DNA of 64,000 bases from Sacculina carcini (Eukaryota > Arthropoda > Thecostraca > Sacculinidae): positions 13,005,020-13,069,019 of the forward strand of contig OU696570.1 of the NCBI GenBank assembly GCA_916048095.2. The letters run 5' to 3'. Shown here in pieces: positions 21,415-35,042 of this stretch. Made by a program: the position numbers and the translations under genes. Numbering within the stretch: the first letter of the stretch is position 1; each line of letters begins with the position of its first letter. The notes below the pieces were generated by a model that saw only the letters and a program-made list of their open reading frames with translations, ran no database searches and was not told where the DNA came from.

Positions 21415-24219
21415 TCACACACTTAGGCGCACACAAATATAGACACATCCACACACATTCACACACACATGCACAGACTCATGTAAACACACGCGCACTC
21501 CCACTGGCACGAGTCACGCATCACACGCAGCCACGCGACCTGAGCTGAGCGATTGAGACAATTTGGCAGGGACACATCAGCAGACTTAATGAAACACCCT
21601 AACAAACATATCAGCCTAGATGTATCGGCAAATTTTGCTCTCGATCAAAACGACAGCAGATTAAGTGCTTGGCGACAGCAAATTAATTATGGACCACTGC
21701 GGAGATATTAATGCCTTTCCATTAGGGAACCACCATTTTTGAGACATTTGTATTAAGAACTTCAGTTTCATGCGTTTTTAAGCAATTATTCGGGGCATTC
21801 AGGCCGGCGGTTTTCGAAATAAATGGTACGGAAAAACGTCATTTTTAACCAACATATGTTTATAACACTGACAAAAAATATACGCCATTGTAGCCATGAC
21901 AACACGTTGATAACCACTGAACAGTTTCACCCCTCAAGCTTCCCCTCTTGGCACCGCCACTACCGCTGAGAATGAGTCAGTTGGGAAAGAACGGAATTGC
22001 CTGGTTTCAATGAAATATCTCACCAGGGACAGTGGCATCTTCAGCGAAAACAACAACACTTTCAGTGACTAATAGAAAAAGTATCACCCCGAGACTGCTA
22101 CCAATTTGCAGGAAAAAATGTGACAGAGTAAAAACGCAGCAGAATGCCTCAATAGTGTTGGTGTGTGACGTCCAAAAATATGACATTACGCTTGCAGAAA
22201 ATATTTTATAATATTCTCCCACACAAGTGATGGCACGTAGAAAAGTGAATGTTTCGGACACAAGAGACAATGTTTGGTGAGGAGTTGATGCTGCATATGC
22301 CTAGTACTGAGTGTTTTGCTGTTTGAAATGAAAATGCATCATGCAACTTTAGTGAAAATCTTCCATCTTGAAATAGACACGGCTTTATCAGCATCGGCTT
22401 GATTTAATCAACTGGAATTGTGCGAGACTTGGAACATACGGTCTGAGAAATAGACAATACAAATTTTTCCTAACTGGAAACTTTGCCACCAGAATGCTTG
22501 AGCGGATCTCTAGCACGAGACTCTTGATACTCTTGATAGAATCAAATTTCCGAAGTTGAGTGTGTTACGACTATGCCAGAGAGCACATTGACAAGGTTGA
22601 AGCGATGATGTCCGACTGAAGATGTGAACGGAAAAGTTTCAGCTTCAACTAGACCAGGTTGGAACGAATTATCGGCCCGTTGGCTGAGAATTTTGTGTTT
22701 TGTTTCAGCGGTGAGTGTCTGATTGTCATTCAACCGTCGAATGCCACCTAATGCCAAAGTCTTTTGAATTAACAACTATATCAGCAAAAGCTGGCTACAT
22801 TACCCATTTGACATTTCACATTTTCACTGCGTTTGCCGATGACGCCGAAGTCACGACTATCTAGGTGTCTGTTACTCACAGATCAATAGGGAACACCAAC
22901 TCGAATGTTACTTTAAACTTTGGATAGATGGTATATATGAGTATATAACCGAACAAATGCCTAAAAACAGAGCGCTTGTGTGGAGCATTTAAGCCAGGGA
23001 ATTATAGCTGGCCTGCGCGCTACACTGATATACATAATGCATGTTCTAGCTGTTCGTGCATGTTGACTTCTTCATGATAACAGCGAGAAAAATTGCAGGA
23101 ATATTGCAATGTGAAAGAAGCAGAGAAGTGCACATAATTAGGTTAATTAACGCCAAAACTTTTTTTCCCGGCAGTTTTTCCACTGGGAGTTTGTAATTAA
23201 GCTTTGATGTATGGCTTGAAAAGATAACTCGCCCTAAGTTGCCGGTTTATCGCGTTGTGCCTCGTATTCTGAAATTCAGCGAGGTTCTAGCATTAATAAA
23301 TAACGCGGTTATCTGTGCGATATAGTCTGTTACTGTTCACCATGCTGGTTGCGATAAATACTCAGTAATGCACACCTTCATATTGCCGAATCTCATGTTT
23401 TACGGTAACTTAACGTCAGAGATTTTTGTCATTTATTTGTCTATACGGATTGCCTCATTAGAGTAATTTCCTTTCTGTTTAGACGCCAGCTAAAATGTTA
23501 CTATCCGGCGTTATAATATTGCTTATACTTAAGTGATGTTTTCTAAATGAATTTGTGTCTGATGTGGGCAAATAGATGCTTTTGCTGAAAAGGTGAATCG
23601 AATTGAGTGCATTTCGCTTCTTATGGCGTTTTATGGCAGAATTATCGATGTCTAATTACTGGTCCCTTAGCTTTGCTTAAATCTAGGAAAAGCTTGCATA
23701 TCTTACACCATGCTGCTACTGATAAATTAAGAAAAAACACAAAATAACAGCAAAACTAATTTTGTAGATAGTTAATATCAAGCTGCTTCATAAATTCATC
23801 ATATAAAGTTGAACAAACGGCTTATATTGATGTTGTGGTGTCGTGTGAGTTTTACGCTGTTTGTTTGTCTGCTAGGGTGTCCTGTTGTAAGTGTGTACGT
23901 TTCGTACTTCTGTATGCGTGTCTGGCCAGCATGTATGTCAAGTGTGCTTGTATGTCCGCGTGCTGTTAGTCTTGGGTTACTCTGTGTGTCCGGTATGTAT
24001 ATAGCTATTGAACTAGTATGTCTGTGTTTATCCATTTATACTGTTGAATGCGCTTGTGTGTGTGTATGTGTGTGAATGTGACCGAGCTTATATAACACGA
24101 CACAGTGTCGGTTAGCAGACATTCGCTAGGATTCACTGGTATTTTACGCTCGCCTCGATAATATATTGCTGCAGGGTATCTATCTCCGATTTAATGTGGT
24201 CAACACTACCACAATGTAG
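20805..24219. other. No gene recognised
   Basis: Contains one AC microsatellite. Minus-strand frames at 22007-22270 and 22542-22775 are short and unrecognised; they might belong to a decayed element but nothing supports it. Confidence 0.5.
21343..21413. repeat. AC microsatellite, 71 bp
   Basis: Uninterrupted AC repeats, followed by degenerate CACA-rich sequence to about 21530. Confidence 0.95.
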
Positions 24220-24423
24220 ATAGGTTCTACCCCAAGACAACAGGAAGCATATGTTTCCACTGACGTGTATAATGTCAAACTAGTTGCTAACAAATTCGAC
24301 AACGTTAGTGCTCGACGCTCTAATGTTGTCGAATTTGCTCATTCTTTGGGTCTCATCCGTTTGACTTCTATTGAAATTGGTGTTGGAAAAGTTGAAGCTC
24401 AACTTTGGTCGATTGACAGTTGA
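24220..24423 (+). other. Short coding-like frame, unassigned
   Basis: 67 codons from a possible acceptor atgtag|ATA to TGA. Its composition is unlike the neighbourhood: most codons end in T or C (GTT, GCT, TCT, ATT, GGT), and residues such as NVKLVANKFDNV and SNVVEFAHSLGLI look protein-like. No family recognised; may be an exon, a remnant of an element, or chance. Confidence 0.25.
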
Positions 24424-24744
24424 AAACATGCTGCTGGATAAGACGTATGGTCGTATGGACGTACAGGGTTAAAGAAAAATGGTTCAACTCATCGTAATTG
24501 AACGGTGTTTTGCATTTGTTTTCTGAAGCCTATCATTGAATTGAATTTCTAACCCAAGCAGTCTGGTCATCAAACAGTCAATGAAACATACTTTGTTATA
24601 TCCGCAATAAAAATCTAAAAGTGATCTTGAAGTGATGTGTACTCGAATCTTAGCCTGACATAAACAACGTGGCGCATATTGGTCTCATTTACACGAGGAA
24701 ATCTATAATATATATTATTAACGAGAATAGGAGTAGGCAGTGAA

Positions 24745-24748
<4 letters not shown>

Positions 24749-24780
<32 letters not shown>

Positions 24781-24788
24781 TGTGTGTT
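24749..24788. repeat. TG microsatellite
   Basis: TG repeats with one TA interruption. Confidence 0.9.
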
Positions 24789-25149
24789 TATATGAGAGGT
24801 GAGTCAATGTGTTGAACCCTGGACAATTTCAGATAAGTGTCCATTTTTTGGAAGTATATGAAAGGGTGGAATTTGCGCATAGGAATGCGTTCATATTGCA
24901 CAAGGATACCAGGAGTAAGCAATTATCGCTTGAATACCATCTTCATTCATAATACACTTTCACATGCACGACAACATCAAGAACACTTGTATTTGAATCC
25001 AAATATATCAAATACTGTAACAAAACTGAAGAGACTAAAATATATTACAAACAGGCGCGCGTGGGCATCACTGCCCCACGCACGCCTACAAGACGTCACA
25101 CCACAATCGCACCACGAACAAGACTCTAAGCTCACACCGTGACACACGG

Positions 25150-25440
25150 GAGCACACACACACACACACACACACGCACAGTCCTCAACCGCCGCAACAA
25201 CCAATCAGCGGCGAGCCGGTCAATCGCTCGCCGCCGCGGGACATGCATACTCGACAAACGCATACACACACACACACCGAAACAACTGCACACACTTACC
25301 GACACAGCTATACACACTCTCGCACGCAATATACAATTCAACCATACACGATCACATATAGACACACTAACACGTTCACGCACACACAATCTTTCACACA
25401 CACACTCTCTCTCACTGCACACGATCACACCACAAATACA
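25150..25440. repeat. Degenerate CA-rich tract
   Basis: Several short CACA and CTCT runs interrupted by a CG-rich segment (25190-25245). Open frames across it are low-complexity. Confidence 0.7.
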
Positions 25441-26639
25441 AATACACCTCTCGGTTGGAAATATTCCAGCCATATATTATATACATACTGAACGTAATCC
25501 GCTACAATGGACGAACGCATCTTGAATAAACTGTGCGTCTTTACGATCGAATCTGACTTGATCATCGATTTCGTTGATCAAGCCATTAGATCGGCTAAAG
25601 CGACGTTCAGAGCTAACACTCACATAAACAAGCATAACATTGCGTGTTGGTGTGAGATAAAAGCGTCTGAGGTGATTGTAAACAACTAGGCGTACCTGGA
25701 ATTACCGTCCAGGGTGGTATAACCAGTTCGGGTATAATTGCACCATTTTTCTTCGATAGAACGGCAAATGGAAAGCTTTATCTGTCGATGTAGCACTGAA
25801 AGCGTCACTATACGTACATCGGCCACCCGATATTGAGCAAACATCATTGCAGTTAGCAACAGCGGTGTTGCTCTATTATGGTTCTCAACCATCTAAGTCA
25901 GTCATTCATATCTTAATCATCTTTGATACTCCATCCAGCACAGGCTGGGAAAACAACCAGATTTGGTGCCTCAAACAAGCGACCCATCGAACATTTATTC
26001 GCGGCCCGTCAATATATTTAAAAAGTCAAACAAAAAAAACGTGGAGAAATTACATGCATTATATACAAGTACAATTTAGTACAATTTCGTCGTACAATTC
26101 TCGTAGAACAATTTTTCATACATTATTTAAATCACGTTGTCTTTAATTCTTCTGAGTGTTGAGGTAAATTTAGAGGTTTTGTAGACAAATGCAATCACAG
26201 TATGCTTCCTATAGATGCGGCTCGCTTCTCATTTCTATTTCATTGAAATGGTTAATATTTTCCACAGATATCTTACATTTCGTCATTCTCTGAGCCTGAG
26301 ACCACTTTTGACGTGAGCTTGATAATAACTCCGATATATAAATAAATTACGAGATCAATTTCGGTTATGATTCATAAAAACGGTGTTACGGTAATATTTG
26401 GTGACAGAATTTTGTAGAATTCCAACCACTGTCGTCGAGGAGCAGACGTCGCAGTTCTCCGTGAATTTTTCAATAACTTAAATGCACTAATGCATATCCA
26501 TTTATTCGAGTAGTTTTTGGCTGAAGAAATCGGCAGTGCGAGTGTAGCCAAATGCCATCACCAACGCCAAAGAGTATCCGGTGTACACTGACAGTTCAAA
26601 CTCATAAATCAATCGGACATGCACTGAAGCGTCCGTCAC

Positions 26640-26940
26640 ACTATTGCATTCCAAACGGTGACAACGCCGGGTTTATTTGTTCTACCGCAAACCTATAGCC
26701 GCCAGACCGTTGTCGTTGATAAATTTCGCCAATGTCGTCAGCGGTTCAATATGCCGTCGCACAAGCTCGTATAAAAAAACGTGCCCGACATTGAAACCAC
26801 GTTCAATGAAGAGCGTGGCCTGCAGGCGGCGTGGAAATTGTCAACATCGCCGCAGACGCACCACGCCATACACGATAAACAGCTGCAATGGCTCGATTTA
26901 GCCATGTACAAGCAGATAAATGCAGTAGACAAGAACTAAG
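26640..26940 (+). pseudogene. Possible decayed coding remnant
   Basis: One plus-strand frame reads through about 90 codons with a single stop, giving GLFVLPQTYSRQTVVVDKF before the stop and NVPDIETTFNEERGLQAAWK after it, then LQWLDLAMYKQINAV. It looks protein-like but matches no family I recognise. Confidence 0.25.
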
Positions 26941-27253
26941 CCAGTTGTCTAAACAAATTCGCAACGAAACCGCCAGCGAAACTGGACCTAACTGGCCCAC
27001 AAAATGCAGTGGTATATTAACATATATATTTAAAAAATCAAATTGTACTAATAAACACGGCTTAAAATAACCAAATTTATGATGTTAAAGTAAAATTATA
27101 TATAAAATACCCAATTACAAAAGAGGTTGAGGGGCCAGTTGCTTCACGCATAATATAAAAATTTATCATAAAGTAGCGCCTAAAAGTAGCGTAAGTCCCC
27201 AGGAGATCAAGGAGCTGCTCGTAACTGCATTTTCCGAAGGTCGTACCTCTTGT

Positions 27254-27346
27254 AAAATAATTGTATTCATTGAAAGTCTTCCTGTCACAGAGTTAGATGA
27301 ATTACTTTGAACCGAATGACACCAGCGCATAGTACAAAGCCCATAT
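27254..27346 (-). repeat. 93-bp inverted repeat, left arm
   Basis: Reverse complement of 28012-28104 with about eight mismatches. The shared frame (minus here, plus in the partner) encodes YGLCTMRW followed by HSVQSNSSNSVT, with no stop. Confidence 0.85.
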
Positions 27347-28011
27347 GGTGATTTATTTATTATGGGGGTCCCCATTATGGCTTTCGGGGGGGGGGGGGTC
27401 ATTAAACCTGCAACGGCTCTCCATAGTACCGTTTTATATCGTTGGTATATCGTTTAATATTACAATATATTACCGTATTCATTGCCTTTATGCATGATGA
27501 AAATCTTGCTAATAAATGCATTTGATCAATCCATAAATAACGCAAGACAGATCAAAGAGGCTCACCTTGTTGAAGAAATCTGGAAAGTGATGATTCCAGT
27601 TGTATCCGACAGTAATTTTGACAGGTCTAAATTTAGATCTGAATCTAAATCTAATTTAGCATACACAAATCTGGTGGGTGTACGCCAATTAAGAAATGTA
27701 AAACAATGTGTGAAAGCTGAAGGTTAACAATGCCGAAACAAATCATGAATATGAATGAAAAGTAAGCTAATATACTGACCAATTCACGACAAATTCAACA
27801 GAACAAGACAAACAGTATAAACAACTAGAGATCCAAACACAAACACATTGGACTTGTTCACGATTCTGCCCGCCACGAATACTAAACGCTCGATACAGCC
27901 TTGGTGACCAATCAGCGAGCTGAAAATAAGTTGTGGTCACGTGACCCAACTGCCAGTGGATCTCAAACCATTTTACAGTATATTTGTACAGCGTTCAATA
28001 CTCTGTTTGCG

Positions 28012-28104
28012 ATATGGGCTTTGTACTATGCGCTGGTGGCATTCTGTTCAAAGTAATTCATCTAACTCTGTGACAAGAAGACTTTCAATGAATAAACTTA
28101 TTTT
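28012..28104 (+). repeat. 93-bp inverted repeat, right arm
   Basis: Partner of 27254-27346, arms separated by 665 bp. No terminal motif or target duplication recognised, so the element class is unknown. Confidence 0.85.
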
Positions 28105-29448
28105 CGTTGCAAACAGCGGTATATCATCATGCAACATATCTTGTATTCAATGAAAACAACACAGCATTATCGTTCGAATCAGTCATGCAATTTCGTCTAA
28201 TTAACATCCAGTTTGCAACAATAATGCAACATGTATGTTGCAATAATGCATTCAATTAGAGCCCTTTGACACATGCATGCTTCAATCCTATGTGCGTATC
28301 CTATCCGACTACAAACGGATCAAACACAAATCAATTAGCATTTGGTTTTATCGGAAACAGGACAATTCCATCGTCGTGCGAATGCAATTGAAATCCACGT
28401 CGGCAACACACAATTATTCACATCCGCGTTCATATCAACACACAACATCGCCTAGGAAACATGTACATTCGCAGGCGAATAAGATCAAAGCCTTGCTATC
28501 AGCCGCAATCATACGCCTCGTAGCTAACGGCAAAAGCGTATAATGATTGCGTGGCTTCGGAAGAACGAATCAATCTAGCGACTATCAGAATTTGCCGTAC
28601 TGAGCTTTAATCGAGCGCCTTGCACAAACAGTATATGTTAGGCTAGAGCAAATAAACACAGTTGCAACACCAAAACCTCAAATTCTACTGCAGTGCACAG
28701 GCAATATATATTTCGCTGTTTGCTGAGCGATGTTCGTCGTTCTGCAAAATGCAAACTATTCATCGAGTCGGCTCGTCCAGCGATACGGCTTTTATTGCTT
28801 CAATACCAAAATCCCAGATTTAAATTGGCAACATTCAGATAGCAAATAACTAGGCAGCATTTCATCTATATACATAAATTTTGCATCACCGCTACAAGCC
28901 AGTACAGTGAAATGCTCGTTTGAGTGAAGCTCTTTGAACACACATCATACATAACGTGATGCGGTTTGAATAATGCGCGATTACAAGTTCAGAGCCTCCG
29001 TTAGACTCTAAATATTTTAACACTTAGGTGAATCTACGTCTAAATCAGTGCCTTTATATATGTTGTGAATAAATTCCGCATTTGTCATCGAGGATATGCA
29101 AAAACATGCCGATTCACAAATTCGTGTCGCACACGCAACTGTGCAGACTTCAAAAAAAACATTGGAATACAAAATGTTTGTCGCAAATTTCAATTTTCCT
29201 CATTGACCAATATGGCCATATATATTGGCCAAATTGACCAATAATGATTATAATACTCAAGCCATATTCAAATGCACAATCATAACTCATCAAGCATACA
29301 ACTCCCATATATAATTCTGACAATGCCTGCGTCTCATATTCTGAGACGTCATTTCGGATACAGTTTGTAACAAAGTGAAATACCATCGTGTAGTGGAGGG
29401 TGAGTCTGAAAGACAGAACAAAGTACGAGTTTCAGCATGTATGTGCCG

Positions 29449-29955
29449 TCAAGTATCGTTGTTGCGACAGTATGCCGTGCACAAGTACGATATGACCACG
29501 TGGAAGAAGTAGCCTAATAACAGCAGCTGCAGACCGAGCGCAGTCGTGTGTGCACAGTGATAGAAACTGCCTCGCTCAACCGTCGACAAGATGTAGAAAA
29601 AGTGAGGATCGACAATCACCATCAAGAACTGGCAGCCAACGGCCAGCATATCGACAATCATGTAGCTGCCCACCACCAGGATCGAGCAGGCGTTCTTCAA
29701 GTTGATGCCGCACAACATCACAATTCCACAAACAATCTCCAGACACTCAACGCCCAGCACAATCGTCACTCCGACCTTTTTGGTCTCGACCACCTCTTGC
29801 TTGGTGATATTTCCTAGAAGATATGGAGCCGGAGTGGCGTACGACAGCTCAGGATCCTTGATCAAAATGGCCAGCTTGAACATGTCGATTGTAGCGGTGA
29901 GGAATCCGGCAGTCTGTGGCCATACCATATTGTCAAACAGATCAAAACATAGATG
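29449..29955 (-). CDS. Terminal exon of unrecognised multi-pass membrane protein
   Basis: Open frame of 168 codons ending TGA. A candidate acceptor cactag|CAT gives HLCFDLFDNMVWPQTAGFLT as the first residues; the ATG at 29928 is an alternative start. Three strongly hydrophobic stretches: VGVTIVLGVECLEIVCGIVM, ILVVGSYMIVDMLAVGCQFL and LGLQLLLLGYFFHVVISYL; a weaker one lies at the N terminus. Short charged linkers (KQEVVETKK) separate them. Cysteine-rich within the membrane segments. I do not recognise the family. Its long frame and ordered hydrophobic pattern favour a real exon. Confidence 0.55.
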   Translation of the reverse strand, partial: HLCFDLFDNMVWPQTAGFLTATIDMFKLAILIKDPELSYATPAPYLLGNITKQEVVETKKVGVTIVLGVECLEIVCGIVMLCGINLKNACSILVVGSYMIVDMLAVGCQFLMVIVDPHFFYILSTVERGSFYHCAHTTALGLQLLLLGYFFHVVISYLCTAYCRNNDT

Positions 29956-30454
29956 CTAGTGATGTAAGTCAGATGCATTAAGAAATTACACCAATAGCAT
30001 TAACACTTTTTTGTATACAAATTCTCCACTGAAAATAGCATGCACTTAACAACTGATATTTTAAGTTGTCAAATATAAGGCTTAATTAGCTTCATCTTTT
30101 TCCGACAGATGCCAGTGACATTATTGCCAAAGTTTGAGAAACTCTCAATCATTGCGTTGCTCTGCATTGCAGCCTGTTCTCGAGAAAAAATCATCTTTCT
30201 GCAAGGCTGGGCTTACAAATGGTCTGTCGCTTTGGCTTGTCGCCACACATTGTCAATTTTTCGGCGATGATGCATTTGGGCGCTGCCTAATTATTCTTCC
30301 TCACCACAAGTCTTGGTGAATGACCATTTTATCTCAAATGTAGCGGTCTAATGTGGTGGCCTGTATGTCAATATTTGTATGTATGCGTGGGTGTGTGCAT
30401 GTGCGAACGTGAGCGTGCATATTTGTCTAGGCGCGTATGAACGCATATATGAAT

Positions 30455-30512
30455 ATGAATATATATATAGCGTGAATATGAATATATATAGCGTGAATAT
30501 GAATATTCGCGT
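30455..30512. repeat. Short tandem repeat
   Basis: Three near copies of a gcgtgaatatgaatatata unit, about 24 bp each. Confidence 0.7.
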
Positions 30513-30949
30513 GGGGATTCTCAGCGTCACATATATCAGAGTGTTTCAGCAATTGTCTTTTTTATAGCTTCGATTTTTTCTATTTCATTTTTGTATAATA
30601 TAAATGCGATATCATTTCGCTGGTTTATATTAATTGTGTTCTCGTGCTGTGTTCACTTGAATTATATTTCAATAGATAAGCTTATATAGATACTTGACAC
30701 AAATGAAATTAGCAAATAAATAAATGAACAAAATAAGACACCAATAATGAGATAAGCCTATAAATTTCAAGGCTTCGTAAAATATATGAAAAAGTTCAAC
30801 TACGTTTATCGCTTGACACAAATCTCGTCGAAAAGGATAAGTTTGCAAAAAAGAACACATATCTCAATCAAACATCGTGTGTCGGAAAATCATTCGGTGG
30901 TAAGTAATAGAGGAATAGAGAGAGGTGTTAGAGACAGGTAAATATATAC

Positions 30950-31315
30950 AGTTAAATTTCACTGACCATCATAAATATGCCGATTTTGCGTGCACCATCT
31001 TCCAGCGAGCAACCACAACAGCACTTTGTAGCGTTAAACATGTCCAAACTCGTCCAGATGACCCATCTACAATGTGGACAGCGAATGCCGACAATGTTTT
31101 CCTTGCTCGTTAGATGCGACTTGAACTGGCTCTTAACTGTGGCCAGAAAAACTTCGCTGTTTGGGGATAAGGTAAAGTTTAGCCCACATTGTTTGCGCCG
31201 ATTGTGAATTCCGTTCGTGTTTGCTCTATGAGAACGGTCTGCTGAGAAGTGTTCTAGCTGAAATTCTTGATTGCAATCGCGTGCTACTGAAATCCCACAA
31301 CCAGCGGTAGCATGA
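30950..31315 (-). CDS. Candidate cysteine-rich exon, family unknown
   Basis: Open frame on the minus strand with no in-frame ATG until near its end, bounded upstream by a possible acceptor gcaacag|AAT and downstream by a possible donor ATG|gtcagt (30966) or the stop TAA (30950). It encodes a zinc-ribbon-like arrangement: RCPHCRW followed 17 residues later by KCCCGC, plus earlier AGCGISVARDC and RRKQCGLNF. Could be an upstream exon of the membrane protein ending at 29449, or a chance frame. Family not recognised. Confidence 0.35.
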
Positions 31316-31402
31316 TTCTGTTGCGACCACGATCAAACTAGCGTTTCACTAGTGTATCCCCAACATGCTGATCCTACTGATGATAGAGATATGACTACAT
31401 AT

Positions 31403-31658
31403 TTGTACTCTGTACGTATTTGAGCCTGATGTTCTGCATGATCTCAAGTGGGTGCAGTTTTTGGGCACACGCGAAATTCACCAGATGTTCTAGCTCTTGA
31501 CAATCAGCCAGGACGACGGACGGCAGCTGACTGAGCCAGCGGCTCGAGGTGAACTCTTCAGCGGAAAAACCAGCAAGCAACTGCGCATGCACCAGACGAA
31601 CGCCAACGCACACGACTTGCTTGAAACTCGTGTGTTGTGCTCGGTCGTCTTCTAATTA
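31403..31658 (-). CDS. Candidate exon upstream of the cysteine-rich frame
   Basis: Open frame on the minus strand from a possible acceptor attag|AAG to a possible donor TAC|gtacag. It encodes FKQVVCVGVRLVHAQLLAG, then LPSVVLADCQELEHLVNFAC and LEIMQNIRLKY. Splicing to the acceptor at 31315 would remove an 87-bp intron and keep phase. No domain recognised. Confidence 0.3.
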
Positions 31659-34600
31659 ATGTCTGTATATCGCACATGAAATGAATGAGACCGCAACCGC
31701 GGCCAAATTGTCACCTTTTCCTAATTTTTCAGTTGTTCCAAAGTATGCCATATATTTATTTCTGTAGAAGCCACTATGTATTTCTTGCAAGTTTACCCGA
31801 GCACTAACCAAGTATCACCCAAGATCATTTACCCAATTATCATTACAATTATAATTTACCCAACTATGCCCTACTGAACTATAAATCACGTTTATCAGTC
31901 AATATCACGCATTAATTCTCACATTAAAACGTGTAATGATAGCAGCTGAGTCAGATGTAGATTTTGACTGGTGTTAAGTCCGAGTCAGAATTCAAGATGC
32001 GTATAAGCTATGGGCCACTATGGGTCAGCACACACACACACAAATATCCATTTCTGTGGATTTATGGCCAATTCTTTTTGTTATTGTGCGTTTGTTGAGC
32101 CTCAGCAAAAGATGATGGATTGATATTGGAGAGATTGGCAGGGTGAATCGACACGACAATCGTAGAGTTGCAGTGATTGTGCCATTCATTTTGCTGTGAG
32201 GATGTTCCGCCATACTTGATTTATTTAGTGGCTTCACACTGTTCAGATGTGGGCAATACCAGAACTGATTGCAAAAGATATGATTTCAAGCAATGGTAGA
32301 AACGATATATCGGGGAAATTATTATTACGACTAGATTAACCCATAAATAACGTTCAATAGCAAACAAGACGGAAAAATATACTTGTAATCAGTTCAGACA
32401 CTTTTTTCATTGAAAAAATATACCTTCAAAACAGAAAATTAGATAAAGCCAACTTTCTAACATACATAAATTACATAAATAAAACATACATTACATTACA
32501 TTACATAAAACATAAATTACAGAGCGTTTTGCAAATGCCACAAAGACAAAATATTTCACAAAATTAATAGACATACCTCAAAATATAAAACTATTTCCAG
32601 CATCTTTGCCGTTCGGAAAATATTCAAGCCAAATCTTACCTTGGAAAAACCCAACACGTGTGCGTTATTTAAACAGGTTATTTACAGAAATTTCCACAGA
32701 AATTCAATATGATTTACTATAACATATGATGCTGGAATATACCTTACATTTTTAGGCATATATATATATGTATATATACGACCACTTCTCAGAATGACAG
32801 CATACTGAAGTCTAGAATATTTACTTCCTATGTGCTTATGTATTTATATATTATACTAATATTTCATGTGTGCTTCTCAAGTGTTCATTTTGATATCCGT
32901 CGTGTTTCTGTAACTTTCATTTTGATATAATCACCTACGCATTTAATCGTAGATCAAAAATGAAAAATAGACGGTAATAACAACCTGCGTGTACTTCGTC
33001 CGGTTTGAATGTTGTTAGTCATGCCTCAATTGCCCGCATAAATTTGCACCATTCTGAAGTTTAACTAACACCTGGTGCTGCTAACGCTGAACAATAGCTT
33101 CAATCTGCCAAGTATCCCAGATGTCAACTCCCGCGCGACACCTCTCCCATCCAAACACCAGCGACAAAAAATCAAAAATAAAATCTGACAAACAAACACA
33201 CTTCCACGTTAACGCCGCATGCAAACGCTGCCTTTATAACACGCGTGCGCTACATGAATCATAGAAGCGACAAGTTATAATGTATTTATGCACTTGCAAT
33301 AACGCCACGCTCATCCGTGTATCCGTGCTGACCGAACGAGAAAGTTGGCCGACATTTGCACGGAAACAGAACTCATCAGCGAACATGAGAATACACAGCG
33401 TGGTCCGCTGTGGACCAAGTCACCGGGTGCACACGCGTTCGCACCCACTAACATATTCCATTAGGAGAATTAGTGTCGAGTTGCGTTAGCAGCTGCTGTA
33501 TCATCGTCGACACGACCAAATCAATGCCGCCGAGAATACCGGACCCAGGGCATACTCGTAACAGCTCACCAGCACAGTGAATACAAATACAGATATACGA
33601 GAACATAGAACACATACGATATTTGACAATTATTGCTGGCATCGTTATCCAGGCTTAGAGTGTAAATCTCGCACAAATCTGTAATTGGTAGATAAGCATT
33701 GAATATTTCAATTGCGGCCCATTAATATGGTAGATATGAGAAGCTTGAACAGTTCGCAAAACCATTTCCACTCAACGACGAATACTCTGATCTCTATAAA
33801 AATCTGATCTGACCTGCTTCACAATAACCACACGTCTTCAATATTGGAATATGAGTGCTGTTCTGTAGTTGTCTCCAGCTCTCGTACTGTCAATTCCCTC
33901 AATCAGTCAATCAACATGCCTATCCGCTAAACATATTACAAATGATTTCACCTTACATTATATTATTTTATGCCCAGAGTTTTATTGCGGTATATTTTTA
34001 TTTTAAATTGTCTGGAAGTCCTAGTATATGGACGTAAATCATCAAACCTTTGAATATGTTCATCTTGCAGCTTGTTGATAAAGCCTATGCAGTTGTATTG
34101 CAATTTGGCTTTTTGTGTTTTTGTGAATTGGCAATGAACAAACCCCAAGCGTCAACAATAGAGGGGAAATTCTGCGCGGAGCGATATTTCTAGTTCATTA
34201 CGCCGTGTCTGACTGCGAGAAGTAGCTACACATGCATGATTACAAAACAAACAGCACACGAAAAGCAAACGTTAGTTCTGTGCTAGTGCTGGCGAGGGGG
34301 ATCAAGTTGATATAGCATCGGCTGTTCTTGGAGGAGCTCTTGGCTCGCCTACGTGCGAACTAGGCGGCGTACAAACTAATTCCTCTCAAATCTCTCATTC
34401 TCGGGCAAACGGCAGGGATTAAGCTTCATAATCCCTCATGATCGCTGACCCAATTTGCTGGCTTGAGCAGCTCGACTCTGTGTATCACCAGTTATGTCTT
34501 CAAGCAGCAAATACTACACTGTATTCATTGAGAAGAAAAAAAGGCAATGAAACAAAATATAACAAAGCAGAATACAATACAGTTTGACAGACCAGAAATG

Positions 34601-35010
34601 AAAGTATAACAACTACAATTACCAACGTCATTATTGCAAGTATAAGCGATATTGTTAGTGAAACGCAAAATAGACTATTTAGATACATTGAAACAGACTA
34701 TTTACATGAATAATTACATATAATTTACATGAAAAATGGACTATTTACATGTGTCTTTGCCCGGCCTATATTCGCGCAATATATTAAAATACGGCAATTT
34801 ACACAACAATCATAAAATATACTTTGTGCGGAACACAAAATAGTTGTTAGTTCATATTATGGTGATTCAATATAAAATTGGTGTGATTAAAATGACATTA
34901 AATTACGGGAACGAAATATTTCGCAATCAACTCATTTCAGATAATGTCCAGCAAGTGTTGGTTTAAAACCCTGGTTAATAAAACACGTCTGGGCAAAACT
35001 AAATTTTAAA

Positions 35011-35042
<32 letters not shown>

